Shown: positions 18,929-28,406 of the stretch, one piece after another
Layout of the letters: each line of letters starts with the position of its first letter
Numbering within the stretch: position 1 is the first letter of the stretch
Origin: an uncultured Sulfurovum sp.
Lineage (GTDB): Bacteria; Campylobacterota; Campylobacteria; Campylobacterales; Sulfurovaceae
Reading direction: 5' to 3'
Assembly: GCA_947311605.1 (NCBI GenBank)
Contig: CAMZLC010000022.1
Span: 1 to 45,818 of the forward strand
DNA: 45,818 nt
The notes under the pieces: model-generated
Seen by the model: only the letters and a program-made list of their open reading frames with translations
The model's database searches: none
What the model was told of the DNA's origin: nothing
Program-made: the position numbers and the translations under genes

Positions 18929-20092
18929 CTATACTTTTGGTGGTTTGATTGCTGCCACCGCTGCGTGTGCTGCCACACCTACACCTACGGCCGCCAGTAT
19001 ACCTACACCGATTTTGTCCGCGGTCGCATCAGCTCCTAATCCACCAAAAACCGTATTGTATAATCGATCCCTGAGCGGCTCATTGACTGTTCCCATTGTG
19101 TCCCAAAAGTTTGGCTCAGAACAACCAATACACCCAAAACCAGTCTGCACGGGCCAGGATGTGCCCTGGTTGAATTTCTGCTTAGCACAGTTATTGAAAG
19201 TGTATGGCCCCTTACAGCCTACCTTATAGAGGCAGAATCCATCCTTGGCGGCATTGTCGCCGAACTTCTCGACAAATTCTCCGGCATCAAAATGCCCTCT
19301 TCTCTCACACAGATCATGGATCCTCAGCCTATATGCCCACTTGGGTCTATTGTATGCATCTAGCGCAGGCAGGGTGCCGTATAGTAAATAGTGCAGCAAG
19401 GTGCCTACAATATTTTTCTCACTAGGAGGGCATCCTGGTACATTGATCACTGTTTTGTCTGTCACTTCACTCAATGCTACAGCACCTGTTGGGTTGGGTG
19501 CAGCAGCCTGCACTCCACCAAATGCCGAACAGGTACCTATAGCAAAAATAGCTGCTGCATTTTCGGAGGTCTCCTCTGCTATAGCTCTGCCACTTTTTCC
19601 ATGCCCGCCTATCGTCAGGAAACTTTCCATCTCTCCCGAAGGGATGCCCCCCTCCACCATGAGAATGTATCTGCCCTTATACCTCTCGATAGCATGCTCA
19701 AGATTCTCTTCTGCCTGCCAACCGGCAGCCGACATAATCGTCTCCTGGTACTCTAAGGAAATGTAGTCAAATATAAGGCTGTCTATCGAAGGATTTGCTG
19801 ATCGAAGTAGTGACTCCGTACAGCCTGTACATTCTGCCATATGCAGCCATATGATAGGTAGCCTATCTGCCACCTTGACTGCTTCAGCCATTAGCGGGCT
19901 AAAGGTGGCCGGTAGCGCCAACATAGCCGTCACCGCACTGACCCACTTCATAAAATCTCTTCTAGAGAAGCCTGCCTCCTCGATAGTCTCTTCTATGCTC
20001 TTATCTCTGCCCTCCATTGGAGGCAGTTTTTTGAGCCCTTCTACTCTCTGCCGGAACGCCTGATGAAGCGAATCATAGGTAGTCTTTTCCAT
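18929..20092 (-). CDS. hydA: [NiFe] hydrogenase small subunit (Tat-exported)
   Basis: RRDFMKW Tat motif, ECTGCTES, GTCSAFGGVQAA, VPGCPPSEKN, GCIGCSEPNFWD; start at 20092 is preceded by AAAGGA, and the -10 at 20135 makes the longer start unlikely. Confidence 0.95.
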   Translation of the reverse strand: MEKTTYDSLHQAFRQRVEGLKKLPPMEGRDKSIEETIEEAGFSRRDFMKWVSAVTAMLALPATFSPLMAEAVKVADRLPIIWLHMAECTGCTESLLRSANPSIDSLIFDYISLEYQETIMSAAGWQAEENLEHAIERYKGRYILMVEGGIPSGEMESFLTIGGHGKSGRAIAEETSENAAAIFAIGTCSAFGGVQAAAPNPTGAVALSEVTDKTVINVPGCPPSEKNIVGTLLHYLLYGTLPALDAYNRPKWAYRLRIHDLCERRGHFDAGEFVEKFGDNAAKDGFCLYKVGCKGPYTFNNCAKQKFNQGTSWPVQTGFGCIGCSEPNFWDTMGTVNEPLRDRLYNTVFGGLGADATADKIGVGILAAVGVGVAAHAAVAAIKPPKV

Positions 20093-20134
20093 ATATTCCA
20101 TCCTTTTTGATATATACTTAAACGCCATGCCACA

Positions 20135-20167
20135 ATTATACCACAGAAAGGGGGAGGAAGAGGGGGG
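20135..20167 (-). promoter_or_regulatory. hydABC promoter: C6-TCTTCCT-C5 tracts, 9 bp, then -10 TATAAT
   Basis: Minus strand CCCCCCTCTTCCTCCCCCTTTCTGTGGTATAAT. Confidence 0.6.
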
Positions 20168-20208
20168 AAGAAGAGAAAAATGAATAAAAATTCAGAAACT
20201 TGTACTGC

Positions 20209-20241
20209 GCAACAGAGCAGATCTCTTTTCTGCCCTATTGC
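20209..20241 (-). terminator. 13-bp stem-loop downstream of the molybdoenzyme operon (possible terminator or 3' end structure)
   Basis: Minus strand GCAATAGGGCAGA-AAAGAGA-TCTGCTCTGTTGC (two G:U pairs); no strong U-tract follows. Confidence 0.4.
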
Positions 20242-20263
20242 CAAAGAGGCATAGGATGGGGAT

Positions 20264-20971
20264 CTAGTCCGTATCTTCTTTTATTTTTTCCTCTTTTTTG
20301 AGCTTGTCATAGTAAATGCCATGATGGTCCTTTATAAACTCCTCGTCCATCTTGCCTGTTTTAAACATGGCACTGTAAGAGTTTTTGTTGGTCGGATGTG
20401 TGGCCAAATAGACATGTATCATCAGTAAAAAGCTCAAAAATATAAACGCTATCGCATGTGCTCCCCTGGCTAGTGCCGCTGTCTCTACACTGAAAGCATC
20501 CCTAAAGATCAGCATATACCCAGAGACTGTCAATACAATCATGAAGATCACCACGCCCTGAGCAAAAAACTTCTGACCAGCATTCATCTTGCCAAACCTC
20601 ACATGCTCTTGGTTGATGTAAAACTTCCACATCTCTTTGAACCCATCTATGGTTGCCTTGACCCCCCATTTGTCAGGCCACATGCTGAGCTTTGTAAATT
20701 TTCTCAACATCATAACGCTAAACGGAATCGCCATCATTGTCAACAAAAATGCACTACTATAGTGTATGAATCTCATCAGTGACATACCCGCAGAAAGTAT
20801 GTCACCATTGCCAGTCAGCGCGGCCATAGGGATGCCTGCACCATAGGCGATAAAGTCAAACTTGTGAGAAAGCACAGGCAAACCCGAGATGAACATAAAG
20901 GCAACGAAGTGCACCAAATGGCTGTGAAACCACCGCTCCATATTGCTGTAAACTGTTATTTTTTTAGACAT
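20264..20971 (-). CDS. b-type cytochrome membrane subunit (FdhC/PhsC-like)
   Basis: WFHSHLVHF, FIHYSS, RGAHAIAF and IHVYLATH histidines in TMs; operon partner of ferredoxin and molybdoenzyme subunits. Confidence 0.82.
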   Translation of the reverse strand: MSKKITVYSNMERWFHSHLVHFVAFMFISGLPVLSHKFDFIAYGAGIPMAALTGNGDILSAGMSLMRFIHYSSAFLLTMMAIPFSVMMLRKFTKLSMWPDKWGVKATIDGFKEMWKFYINQEHVRFGKMNAGQKFFAQGVVIFMIVLTVSGYMLIFRDAFSVETAALARGAHAIAFIFLSFLLMIHVYLATHPTNKNSYSAMFKTGKMDEEFIKDHHGIYYDKLKKEEKIKEDTD

Positions 20972-21767
20972 TTTTTTGCTCCTCCTGCATGATTTTCTCT
21001 TTTCTTTTTCCGAGCCAATAAATCAGATGGCCTACTGAGCCTACTGCAATAGCTGCAGCACCTACGACACCAGCAGATTTGGCGACTTCTCTAAACTGCA
21101 TCGCTGGTCTCGACGGAGCGGTATCGAGCTGATAGGCCTCAAGATCCTCTTTGGGGATGATGGTGACCCAATGGAGTGTGCCTACATAGTTGTTCACCTT
21201 GTCTGCACCATATACGACATGCTCCTTGCCTGTCGTTTGGGTATAGAGTGCCGCTCTTTTGTTCGCCTCCTTTAACACCTCTTCCTTGGCACCGGAGAAC
21301 ATAGCATCAGTCGGGCACACATTGACGCAACTTGGCTTGAGACCATTCTCTATCCTGTCATAACAGCCATGGCACTTATATGCCTTGCCATCTGTGACCA
21401 CAGGCACATCAAAAGGACAGGCATCCACACACGAGCTGCATCCGATACATGGATCCTGGCTGATCACCACCTCTCCACCTGTTCTACGCGTAATAGCATT
21501 GACTGGGCAGATATCTAGACAGGGAGCCTTTTCGCAATGGTTGCAGTGATGAAACGCAGTGACCTGTCTGGCGTCGGGAAAGACTCCAAGCTCTCTTCTT
21601 TTTGGTGTCAGGTGTGATTGGTGACCTAGCTTGCTCTGTACACTCTTCTCCATACCTATTCTCTCGTCTCTCTGTAGCCGTAGCCTGTTCTCTGCAGAAC
21701 ACCCAACCATACATGCAAAGCATCGTATGCATGGTGTGGTGTCGTAGCATTTCATATTGACACTCAT
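20964..21767 (-). CDS. 4Fe-4S ferredoxin subunit (PsrB/FdhB-like)
   Basis: CIRCFACMVGC, CNHCEKAPCLDICP, CIGCSSCVDACP, CHGCYDRI clusters. Confidence 0.9.
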   Translation of the reverse strand: MSVNMKCYDTTPCIRCFACMVGCSAENRLRLQRDERIGMEKSVQSKLGHQSHLTPKRRELGVFPDARQVTAFHHCNHCEKAPCLDICPVNAITRRTGGEVVISQDPCIGCSSCVDACPFDVPVVTDGKAYKCHGCYDRIENGLKPSCVNVCPTDAMFSGAKEEVLKEANKRAALYTQTTGKEHVVYGADKVNNYVGTLHWVTIIPKEDLEAYQLDTAPSRPAMQFREVAKSAGVVGAAAIAVGSVGHLIYWLGKRKEKIMQEEQKNV

Positions 21768-24307
21768 GATATCCTCCTTATTTTTACAGTACAGTCTTGG
21801 ACAGGATTGCCTGCAGTGAGCGGGCTGAAGAGAAACTCTGTCAGGTGATTGGGATTAAATCCGCCTCTCTCTTGGTTTCTTAAGTGCGCACTGTAGTTAT
21901 CCAGGGCACCCGCTGTCACACCATAGTAGGCAAAAAGCGTATTCTGCTGTACTGTTTCGCTAAGCTTTACTTTGGCAACCGATACGATTTTTGGTAGTCT
22001 TGGGTTGAATATCTCCACCTTGTCTCCATCCTTAAGCCCCAAACTCTCGCCCTTGGCTCTGTTGATAAAGACATGATCTGCATGATGCTCCTCTAGGATG
22101 CTTTTGAGCAGCAAATTGTTTTTGGTTTGCTGTCCCGTAAATGTACCCAAGGGATGAAATCCTGTAATAGGCAGGAATTCGTTATTGGCCAACTCTTTAT
22201 TGCCCTTGAGCACAAAGGGTCCTACAAAGAGGGGCAGAGGATTGATATATTCTGCCCCCTTGTTCCCTGTATCCTTGAGTGCTCTGTATTTTTTGACCAA
22301 GGCCGTAGGATAGATCTCCCACTTTCCTGTTTTTGTTTTACACTTGATTTTATAGTGTTTCTCTCCAGCCCAGACCCTGCCATCCAGTACCTCCTGGAGT
22401 GACGGAAGCGATGCCTGCTCTTTGGCAGTGATGCCGTGTATTCCGGCATACTGTTTTTCCCAAAAAGTGATCATGCCCCTTTTTTCATATTCACCAAAAT
22501 ACTCTTCATGCTCTTCCGGGGTCAGGATTCTCCTTGCAAGCTCATTGAGTATCCAGTAGCCATCCTTGGATTCGCCAAGTGGCTCAACAGCTTTTCTATT
22601 GACACCCAGTGTGGCCAGAGGGCTTTTCCATTTGCCATTGAGACACTCATCCCTCTCCATGAATGTCGCATCCGGCAACACGACATCGGCGTACATCACT
22701 GTCTCGTTCCAGTGTGGACTTACACACACCATCATCTCAAGTCGCTGGAGTGCCTTGGCTATCTCTGTTGAGCCAGTCGAGCCTCCTATGATATTCTGTC
22801 CCCAGAAAAAGCCCACCCTCTGCTTGTATGGTTTTTGTGTAAGTACAGCCTCTACCCATGCTCTTCTGTAAAACTTTACATTGATGAGGGGCTTGTTCTC
22901 GTCGTATTTTGCCATCCATTTTGCTATATTTGGCTCTTTGACTTTAGGTACCTTGATCGCTTTGCCAAGTTTTACTTTGCCGTTTTGGATCACGCCGCCT
23001 TTTTTGCCATAAACCCCCAGGATCGCATTGATCTGAGTAATCAGAAGCTTCTCTCTGAGAGAGTTGGCGTATCTTTCGCTTCTGTAGCCCCTTTCTATGA
23101 AACATGCAGGTTTTGCATCGTTGAGCTTCTTGGCGATCTTTTTGATCTGCGCTTCCTCTAATGTGCTTACCTCGGCTGCCCATGTTGCTGTATATTTTTT
23201 ATTGGCATCCACCATCGTCTGCAGGGCAGTCTTGCATTGGATGCTGCTACCGTCATCAAGTGATACGCTGTATGCCCCGAGCAGCTTTGTCTCACCCTGT
23301 TCTTCTGATTTAAATCCGATGCCTGAAGCGGTAGCTATCAGATAGTCCTCTAGCTCTTTGCCTTTTTTCATGATGGCCTGCGTTTTGACGGGCAAGCCTG
23401 TATCTGGATGGATAAGCATATCGGCATTAGTTTTGCTGCGCAAATGCTTTTCATCATAGTACTTGTTGGTCAGTATCTCATTGAGAAGCCCCAACAGAAA
23501 TGCCTCATCGGTACCAGGCTTTATGGGTGCCCAGTCCACCAGGCTCTCACCCGCCTCGGATGGTTTTCTAGGATCGACCACAACGATCTCCATGCCATTT
23601 TTTTTGCCCAGACCAAAGGTCTTGCCCCAGGGGTGGCATACCAGTGCACCACCGACATTTCGCTGTATCAACACCCCATATTTGGCAAACTCATGATCAG
23701 TACTTACCGCAGAGGTGCCTGGACCTGAGACCGCTGAGAGCTTCGTGCCCCCCATGACTGCGCCATAACCCACCGGCAGTGATGAGCCAAAACAGGTATC
23801 CCCATAGCCAACAATGTTCGGCGTACCATAGAGATGGAAAAATCCTTTGTCCACACCACCCGCTGCACTAAACCTAGGCAGATAGGCTACCGATTTGGCA
23901 TCCCCTTCCTCTCTGATCTTTTTCAGCTTGTACGCCACCATATCCAGTGCCTCTGACCAGGTAGCCTTCCGGAAGATACCTTCTCCCCTGCGACCTGTAC
24001 GAATCAGTGGCGTTGTGATTCTGTCCGGATCATACAGCGCTCCCATAGCGCCAGCTGCTCTGCCGCAGACAGCACCATAGGGTGTTCCCATATTGGGCTC
24101 CAGTCTTGCCACTCTTCCCTCAAGTACCGTAGCTACTGCGGGACACTTCTGTGCGCACATACGGCACAGCACGGAAACCTTTTTCTCTAGTGCAAAATCA
24201 GCAGATGTGACCGTTTTGGCCTCTGCTGTATTTGGTATGCCCAGTGCTGTCCCTGCTGCGGTAGCCACACCTCCTTTCAAAAATTCTCTTCTAGTCGTCT
24301 TGCCCAT
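21764..24307 (-). CDS. Molybdopterin oxidoreductase catalytic subunit, PsrA/PhsA-like
   Basis: Tat motif RREFLKGG, N-terminal CRMCAQKCP...C cluster, YGDTCFGSSLP candidate Mo-Cys ligand; start at 24307 preceded by AAAGGATG. Confidence 0.88.
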   Translation of the reverse strand: MGKTTRREFLKGGVATAAGTALGIPNTAEAKTVTSADFALEKKVSVLCRMCAQKCPAVATVLEGRVARLEPNMGTPYGAVCGRAAGAMGALYDPDRITTPLIRTGRRGEGIFRKATWSEALDMVAYKLKKIREEGDAKSVAYLPRFSAAGGVDKGFFHLYGTPNIVGYGDTCFGSSLPVGYGAVMGGTKLSAVSGPGTSAVSTDHEFAKYGVLIQRNVGGALVCHPWGKTFGLGKKNGMEIVVVDPRKPSEAGESLVDWAPIKPGTDEAFLLGLLNEILTNKYYDEKHLRSKTNADMLIHPDTGLPVKTQAIMKKGKELEDYLIATASGIGFKSEEQGETKLLGAYSVSLDDGSSIQCKTALQTMVDANKKYTATWAAEVSTLEEAQIKKIAKKLNDAKPACFIERGYRSERYANSLREKLLITQINAILGVYGKKGGVIQNGKVKLGKAIKVPKVKEPNIAKWMAKYDENKPLINVKFYRRAWVEAVLTQKPYKQRVGFFWGQNIIGGSTGSTEIAKALQRLEMMVCVSPHWNETVMYADVVLPDATFMERDECLNGKWKSPLATLGVNRKAVEPLGESKDGYWILNELARRILTPEEHEEYFGEYEKRGMITFWEKQYAGIHGITAKEQASLPSLQEVLDGRVWAGEKHYKIKCKTKTGKWEIYPTALVKKYRALKDTGNKGAEYINPLPLFVGPFVLKGNKELANNEFLPITGFHPLGTFTGQQTKNNLLLKSILEEHHADHVFINRAKGESLGLKDGDKVEIFNPRLPKIVSVAKVKLSETVQQNTLFAYYGVTAGALDNYSAHLRNQERGGFNPNHLTEFLFSPLTAGNPVQDCTVKIRRIS

Positions 24308-24425
24308 TAAACATCCTTTTTCCCATACATTTTCCAAAACCGACAAGGGAAAAAGCACATCTTCGGAGGCTTTCATCCCAATTGGTCAACATCCTTATTT
24401 TGTCTAGATAACAAAACGGAAACAT

Positions 24426-24455
24426 ATTATAAGAAGAAATAAGGGGAGAAGAGGG
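24426..24455 (-). promoter_or_regulatory. Molybdoenzyme operon promoter: C3-TCTTCT-C4, 11 bp, then -10 TATAAT
   Basis: Minus strand CCCTCTTCTCCCCTTATTTCTTCTTATAAT. Confidence 0.5.
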
Positions 24456-24505
24456 TCTAAAAATGAATGACCATTCAGGTTTAGGGGAGCCGCTGTATTG
24501 TCATA

Positions 24506-24973
24506 CTACTGCTGCTTGCCTATAGGTATGCTTGGATATCCAAGCGTGTCGAGAGATGACTCTGAGCTCTTTTTGAGGAAGTTTTTATCTATCGAGACAT
24601 GACACTCTATACACCTGTTCAATACTTTATGCTCCCTTATAGGGATATGGCTGACCTTGGTAATGTCGTGGCATTGCCAGCAATCACTTCCACATTCTGT
24701 ATGGGCCGTATTGGCGGATATATTATTTTCGTCATATTTGACAAGTCTTATGTTGGAACGGTTGAGCTCCGAAACAGTGTTATCTATGATCTCTATCCTG
24801 GTACGATCTTGATGACACACCTTGCATCTGCCTAGCACCTGATGATCCGCATCCATTTTCCCATCTTTTTTGATGAGTTTTGGATGACAAAGGATGCAGT
24901 CTCCGCTGCAGCCCAGTGCGCAGGCAGAAAACATCATTAGGGTGAGAACAGTAGCCGCAATTCCCTGTATCAT
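24506..24973 (-). CDS. Tetraheme c-type cytochrome
   Basis: Four CXXCH (CILCH, CKVCH, CWQCH, CIECH) and signal peptide. Confidence 0.85.
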   Translation of the reverse strand: MIQGIAATVLTLMMFSACALGCSGDCILCHPKLIKKDGKMDADHQVLGRCKVCHQDRTRIEIIDNTVSELNRSNIRLVKYDENNISANTAHTECGSDCWQCHDITKVSHIPIREHKVLNRCIECHVSIDKNFLKKSSESSLDTLGYPSIPIGKQQ

Positions 24974-24988
24974 ACAGTAATCCTTCTA

Positions 24989-25642
24989 TCACATTTCTTT
25001 GAGTTTCGAGAGGTACTCCGCTACTGCTTCTATCTCTTCCTCTCCTAAATATTTTACTTGCGCTTGCATCACCCTTCCCTCTCCGTACTTGTCTCTTTGT
25101 CCCTCTTTGTAGGCTTGGATGAGTTTAATAAGTGACTTTTTTGTTTTTTTTGCAATCTTACCTGAGACCCCGAGTGCCGCAATATTGCCATACTGGCCAT
25201 GACAGCTGATGCATTGCTGGAATACGACAGAACCGTCAATCGTTGGTTTCTTTTGATGCACTACCTGTTTGTGGATTTTTTTTGGATTTTTTCCCTCCTT
25301 GGATATCTTTTTGCGTACCTCGACCTTGGATGCAAAAATAACCTCCCTGAATTCCCTCTTCAGTAGTTTGCTCTTGTAGTTTCTCATATAGGTAGAGATG
25401 TCATGCATAATCACATCACCCTTGGAGACCTTTATGGGCACTGGTACATCCATGATACCGACCCATATATCATGCCCTCTTTCGTTGACTTTGACATATT
25501 TGAATCCGGGAACTGCTACTACCTCCAGTACCGAGCCTTGCAACATTGGGGTGCCGATGGTACTATTTTGATCCGCGATGCCCTGTGCCGCGCAGACGAT
25601 GCCACTCAGTATAAGTGCTATGATGAGATATTTCAATTTCAT
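24989..25642 (-). CDS. Monoheme cytochrome c with NrfJ-like N-terminal domain
   Basis: CISCHGQYG plus class-I-like C-terminus; N-terminal GSVLEVVAVPGFKYVKV...YMRNYKSKLLKREFREVIFAS. Confidence 0.75.
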   Translation of the reverse strand: MKLKYLIIALILSGIVCAAQGIADQNSTIGTPMLQGSVLEVVAVPGFKYVKVNERGHDIWVGIMDVPVPIKVSKGDVIMHDISTYMRNYKSKLLKREFREVIFASKVEVRKKISKEGKNPKKIHKQVVHQKKPTIDGSVVFQQCISCHGQYGNIAALGVSGKIAKKTKKSLIKLIQAYKEGQRDKYGEGRVMQAQVKYLGEEEIEAVAEYLSKLKEM

Positions 25643-25672
25643 GTTACTTCCTCATGCAATAAATTTTGATTG

Positions 25673-25705
25673 ATTATAGTAGAAAAAAGGGGATGAAGGG
25701 GGGGG
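25673..25705 (-). promoter_or_regulatory. Cytochrome operon promoter: C8-TTCAT(C)-C4 tracts, 10 bp, then -10 TATAAT
   Basis: Minus strand CCCCCCCCTTCATCCCCTTTTTTCTACTATAAT. Confidence 0.6.
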
Positions 25706-25759
25706 ATGACAATCAGCCTGGCCCTTTCATTCACCCACTAAGCTCTGAGGTGCAGCAGA

Positions 25760-27199
25760 TTATTGCTTGGTATCAAAAACGAGAATAAAGCGCACTCCTC
25801 CTTCAATAGAGTGTATCTCTATGGCTCCTCCGTACCTCTTTTCAATAATCAATTTGACCATATGCAACCCTATCCCTGTTCCGACACTAGGATGCTTGGT
25901 AGTAAAGTAAGGATCAAATATCTTCCCCTTGATGCTTTCATCAATGCCGCCTGCATGATCCTCTATCTCTAGTATCTTTTTCCCATCTCTTATGTATGCT
26001 TTGATGGCAACCCTTCGGTCACTAATATCGTTTTCCACAAAAGCATCTTTGGCATTATTGAGTAGATTGATGATGACCTGGATGAGATCGTTTCTTGACC
26101 CATGCACCACATAGTCATTTTGTATACCAATCTCAATCTCTATACTGTTTTTCTCTATGGTAGATGAGATGATGCGGCATGCATGTTCTATGGCCTGAGA
26201 TATGCTGAAGCTGTCTTTTTGCTCCTGCGGTTTATAGAACTCTCGAAAATCATCTATGGTGTGAGACATGAAGGTGATCTGCTTTTGGACCTCTGCTACT
26301 TTCTCCTCTACTGTCTCCTGAGTCAACTTTCCCCTCTTCCCTCTGAGCTCCATGTTGACCAAAGCAGAGGATATCTGTGCCAATGGCTGCCTCCACTGAT
26401 GTGCAATGTTGCTTATCATCTCTCCCATGGAGGCAAGTTTGTTCTGATTCTCCAAGAGGATCTCTCTCTTGGACTGAATCAATAGCTCCTGCTTATAAAA
26501 GAGGTACGCCATAAAGATAAATATCATAAAAGTAAACAGCATTGCCAAGCCGCCTACCTCAAACTCTCTGATATGGTAGTCCACGATATCAGAGACAGGT
26601 GCCTTAAGTGATATGAAGGCTCTAGTGTCCCCCACCTTTTCATAAAAGCCATTAATATAGCCGTACCGCCTAATCATTGCCAGGGGAGCATAGGCAGGAT
26701 CTCCATGACACTCCATGCAGGAGGGTTTGTTTTTTCCTATGGGCAGAGCCATATAAAAGTACTGCGTGCCATTCTCCTCTATAATTTCGAAATGCTCTTT
26801 TATCTTGCCAGATTGAAACTCTTTTAGGATCTTTGATTCAAATGGATCTGCCTGATTGTCTGGATTTGTCGGGTTATTGGATGCCAACCTATATGTATAG
26901 GAGAGCTTTGCGTCCTTAAGCAAAATATCATATGTATTTTTGACAATATAGGAAGATGAGAAGATTTTAGGGTCAAAAAAATCCATGGCTAGCCTTCCCT
27001 CCGCTTTGAGCTGATAAATCAACGGCCTCTGCACACTCTCTATGTAGTTTCTTAATGCCTTGGTAGTGTTGAGTATGGATATTGCCTCTTGTTTCGTATC
27101 ATGTATGGCTAGATTTTTATAGAAATTATAGAACAGAAAAGCGATCACTGCATAGAGCAGGACAAAGAAGAGAACCACCACCTTGAAGCTATATTTCAA
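25760..27199 (-). CDS. Sensor histidine kinase with periplasmic heme-c-type (DUF3365/Tll0287-like) sensor domain
   Basis: Periplasmic CMECHGDPA; HisKA NIAHQWRQPL; HATPase NLLNNAKDA, GTGIGLHMVK. Confidence 0.9.
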   Translation of the reverse strand: MKYSFKVVVLFFVLLYAVIAFLFYNFYKNLAIHDTKQEAISILNTTKALRNYIESVQRPLIYQLKAEGRLAMDFFDPKIFSSSYIVKNTYDILLKDAKLSYTYRLASNNPTNPDNQADPFESKILKEFQSGKIKEHFEIIEENGTQYFYMALPIGKNKPSCMECHGDPAYAPLAMIRRYGYINGFYEKVGDTRAFISLKAPVSDIVDYHIREFEVGGLAMLFTFMIFIFMAYLFYKQELLIQSKREILLENQNKLASMGEMISNIAHQWRQPLAQISSALVNMELRGKRGKLTQETVEEKVAEVQKQITFMSHTIDDFREFYKPQEQKDSFSISQAIEHACRIISSTIEKNSIEIEIGIQNDYVVHGSRNDLIQVIINLLNNAKDAFVENDISDRRVAIKAYIRDGKKILEIEDHAGGIDESIKGKIFDPYFTTKHPSVGTGIGLHMVKLIIEKRYGGAIEIHSIEGGVRFILVFDTKQ

Positions 27200-27881
27200 G
27201 AGTATACCCCACGCCGTAGATATTTTTGATGAGCCTCTTCCCTATCTTTTTTCTCAATTCCTTGACAACAGACTTTACGGCCTCTTTGCTGGGGTCTTCA
27301 GACTCCCATATATAGTCATAGAGATCATCAAAGGTGACAATTTGGTTTTTTCTCTCAATGAGATACTCTAAAAATCTGGCTTCGTTTTTAGTGAGCCTTA
27401 TCTTGCTCTCTTTATGATACAGCGATTTTGAGGAAAAGTCATAAGTATATTCCGGGGAGATATCTACAGACGTCTGATAGCCTATCAGATCCAGGGATAC
27501 TTTCTCGAGAGCATTCACAAAAGAGTCTGTTGTGTAGGGCTTAGGGAGATATTTGACGATCTTCAGCTCAACTGCTCGCCACAGATACTCCTGTTCCGTA
27601 AAAGCGGAAAGTATGATGATGGGGATTTTATGGTCGGTCTCTCGAATCTGCCTGATCGCTTCGAGGCCATCCATGTTGGGCATACAGATATCCAACATAA
27701 GCACATCATAGCAGTTGTAAGTGAACTCATCCAGAGCCTCTTGTCCATCGGTCACATGCACCACTTTGTCAAAAAAAAGCTCTAATATTTCTATCGTATT
27801 TTTTGCTACTTCGATCTCATCTTCAGCGTAAAGTATCTTTTTGGTACTTAGTATATCGAGCGAATCTGAGTTGGTTTTCAT
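27189..27881 (-). CDS. OmpR/PhoB-family response regulator
   Basis: Receiver DVLMLDICMPNMDG, PIIILSAF, KPY; C-terminal winged helix. Confidence 0.93.
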   Translation of the reverse strand: MKTNSDSLDILSTKKILYAEDEIEVAKNTIEILELFFDKVVHVTDGQEALDEFTYNCYDVLMLDICMPNMDGLEAIRQIRETDHKIPIIILSAFTEQEYLWRAVELKIVKYLPKPYTTDSFVNALEKVSLDLIGYQTSVDISPEYTYDFSSKSLYHKESKIRLTKNEARFLEYLIERKNQIVTFDDLYDYIWESEDPSKEAVKSVVKELRKKIGKRLIKNIYGVGYTLEI

Positions 27882-28382
27882 CTATTTTTTCAATGTTGCT
27901 ATTTTGTAGATAATAAAAGCAAAGAGCAGCAGAATAAAAATGCTCAATACAACAGGAACTGACTTGGTAACAACATACAGCACAATCAGTATAGACAACA
28001 GGGTAGGAACTTCATTGTAGGCCCTAAAAAACTGACCGCTTTTTGTACATGCTCCCGACTCCAGTTTTTTCCTAAAATGTTCCATACTAAATGAGTACAC
28101 CGTGAGAAGGGCTAGGAGAAAAAGCTTGAGTATCATCCACCCATTACCAAGTAGTGACGGATTGAGATAGAGGAGGAGACCACCACTAATGATGCTTGCC
28201 CACATGGCAGGCAGACCTATGTATTTGTACAGTTTGTATTCTTGTATTTTTACAACCTCCACAAACTCTTCTTTTTCGCTATGCTCCTGATGATGCACAT
28301 AGAGTCTAGGCAGGTAAAAAAGCACCGCCATCCAAGACAAAATTGAGATCACATGAAACGACAAGAAATATAAATATTCCAT
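27882..28382 (-). CDS. hemJ: HemJ-type protoporphyrinogen oxidase / UPF0093 membrane protein
   Basis: SFHVISILSWMAVLFYLPRLYVHH, FFRAYNEVPTLLSILIVLYVV; four-TM pattern. Confidence 0.87.
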   Translation of the reverse strand: MEYLYFLSFHVISILSWMAVLFYLPRLYVHHQEHSEKEEFVEVVKIQEYKLYKYIGLPAMWASIISGGLLLYLNPSLLGNGWMILKLFLLALLTVYSFSMEHFRKKLESGACTKSGQFFRAYNEVPTLLSILIVLYVVTKSVPVVLSIFILLLFAFIIYKIATLKK

Positions 28383-28406
28383 ATTTCACTCCTTCAGGTT
28401 TACTGT

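Noticed and set aside
14985-25705. G-tracts as intramolecular G-quadruplexes
   Set aside because: Each promoter has only two long G-runs, too few for a standard four-run intramolecular quadruplex; the paired-tract promoter geometry explains them better.
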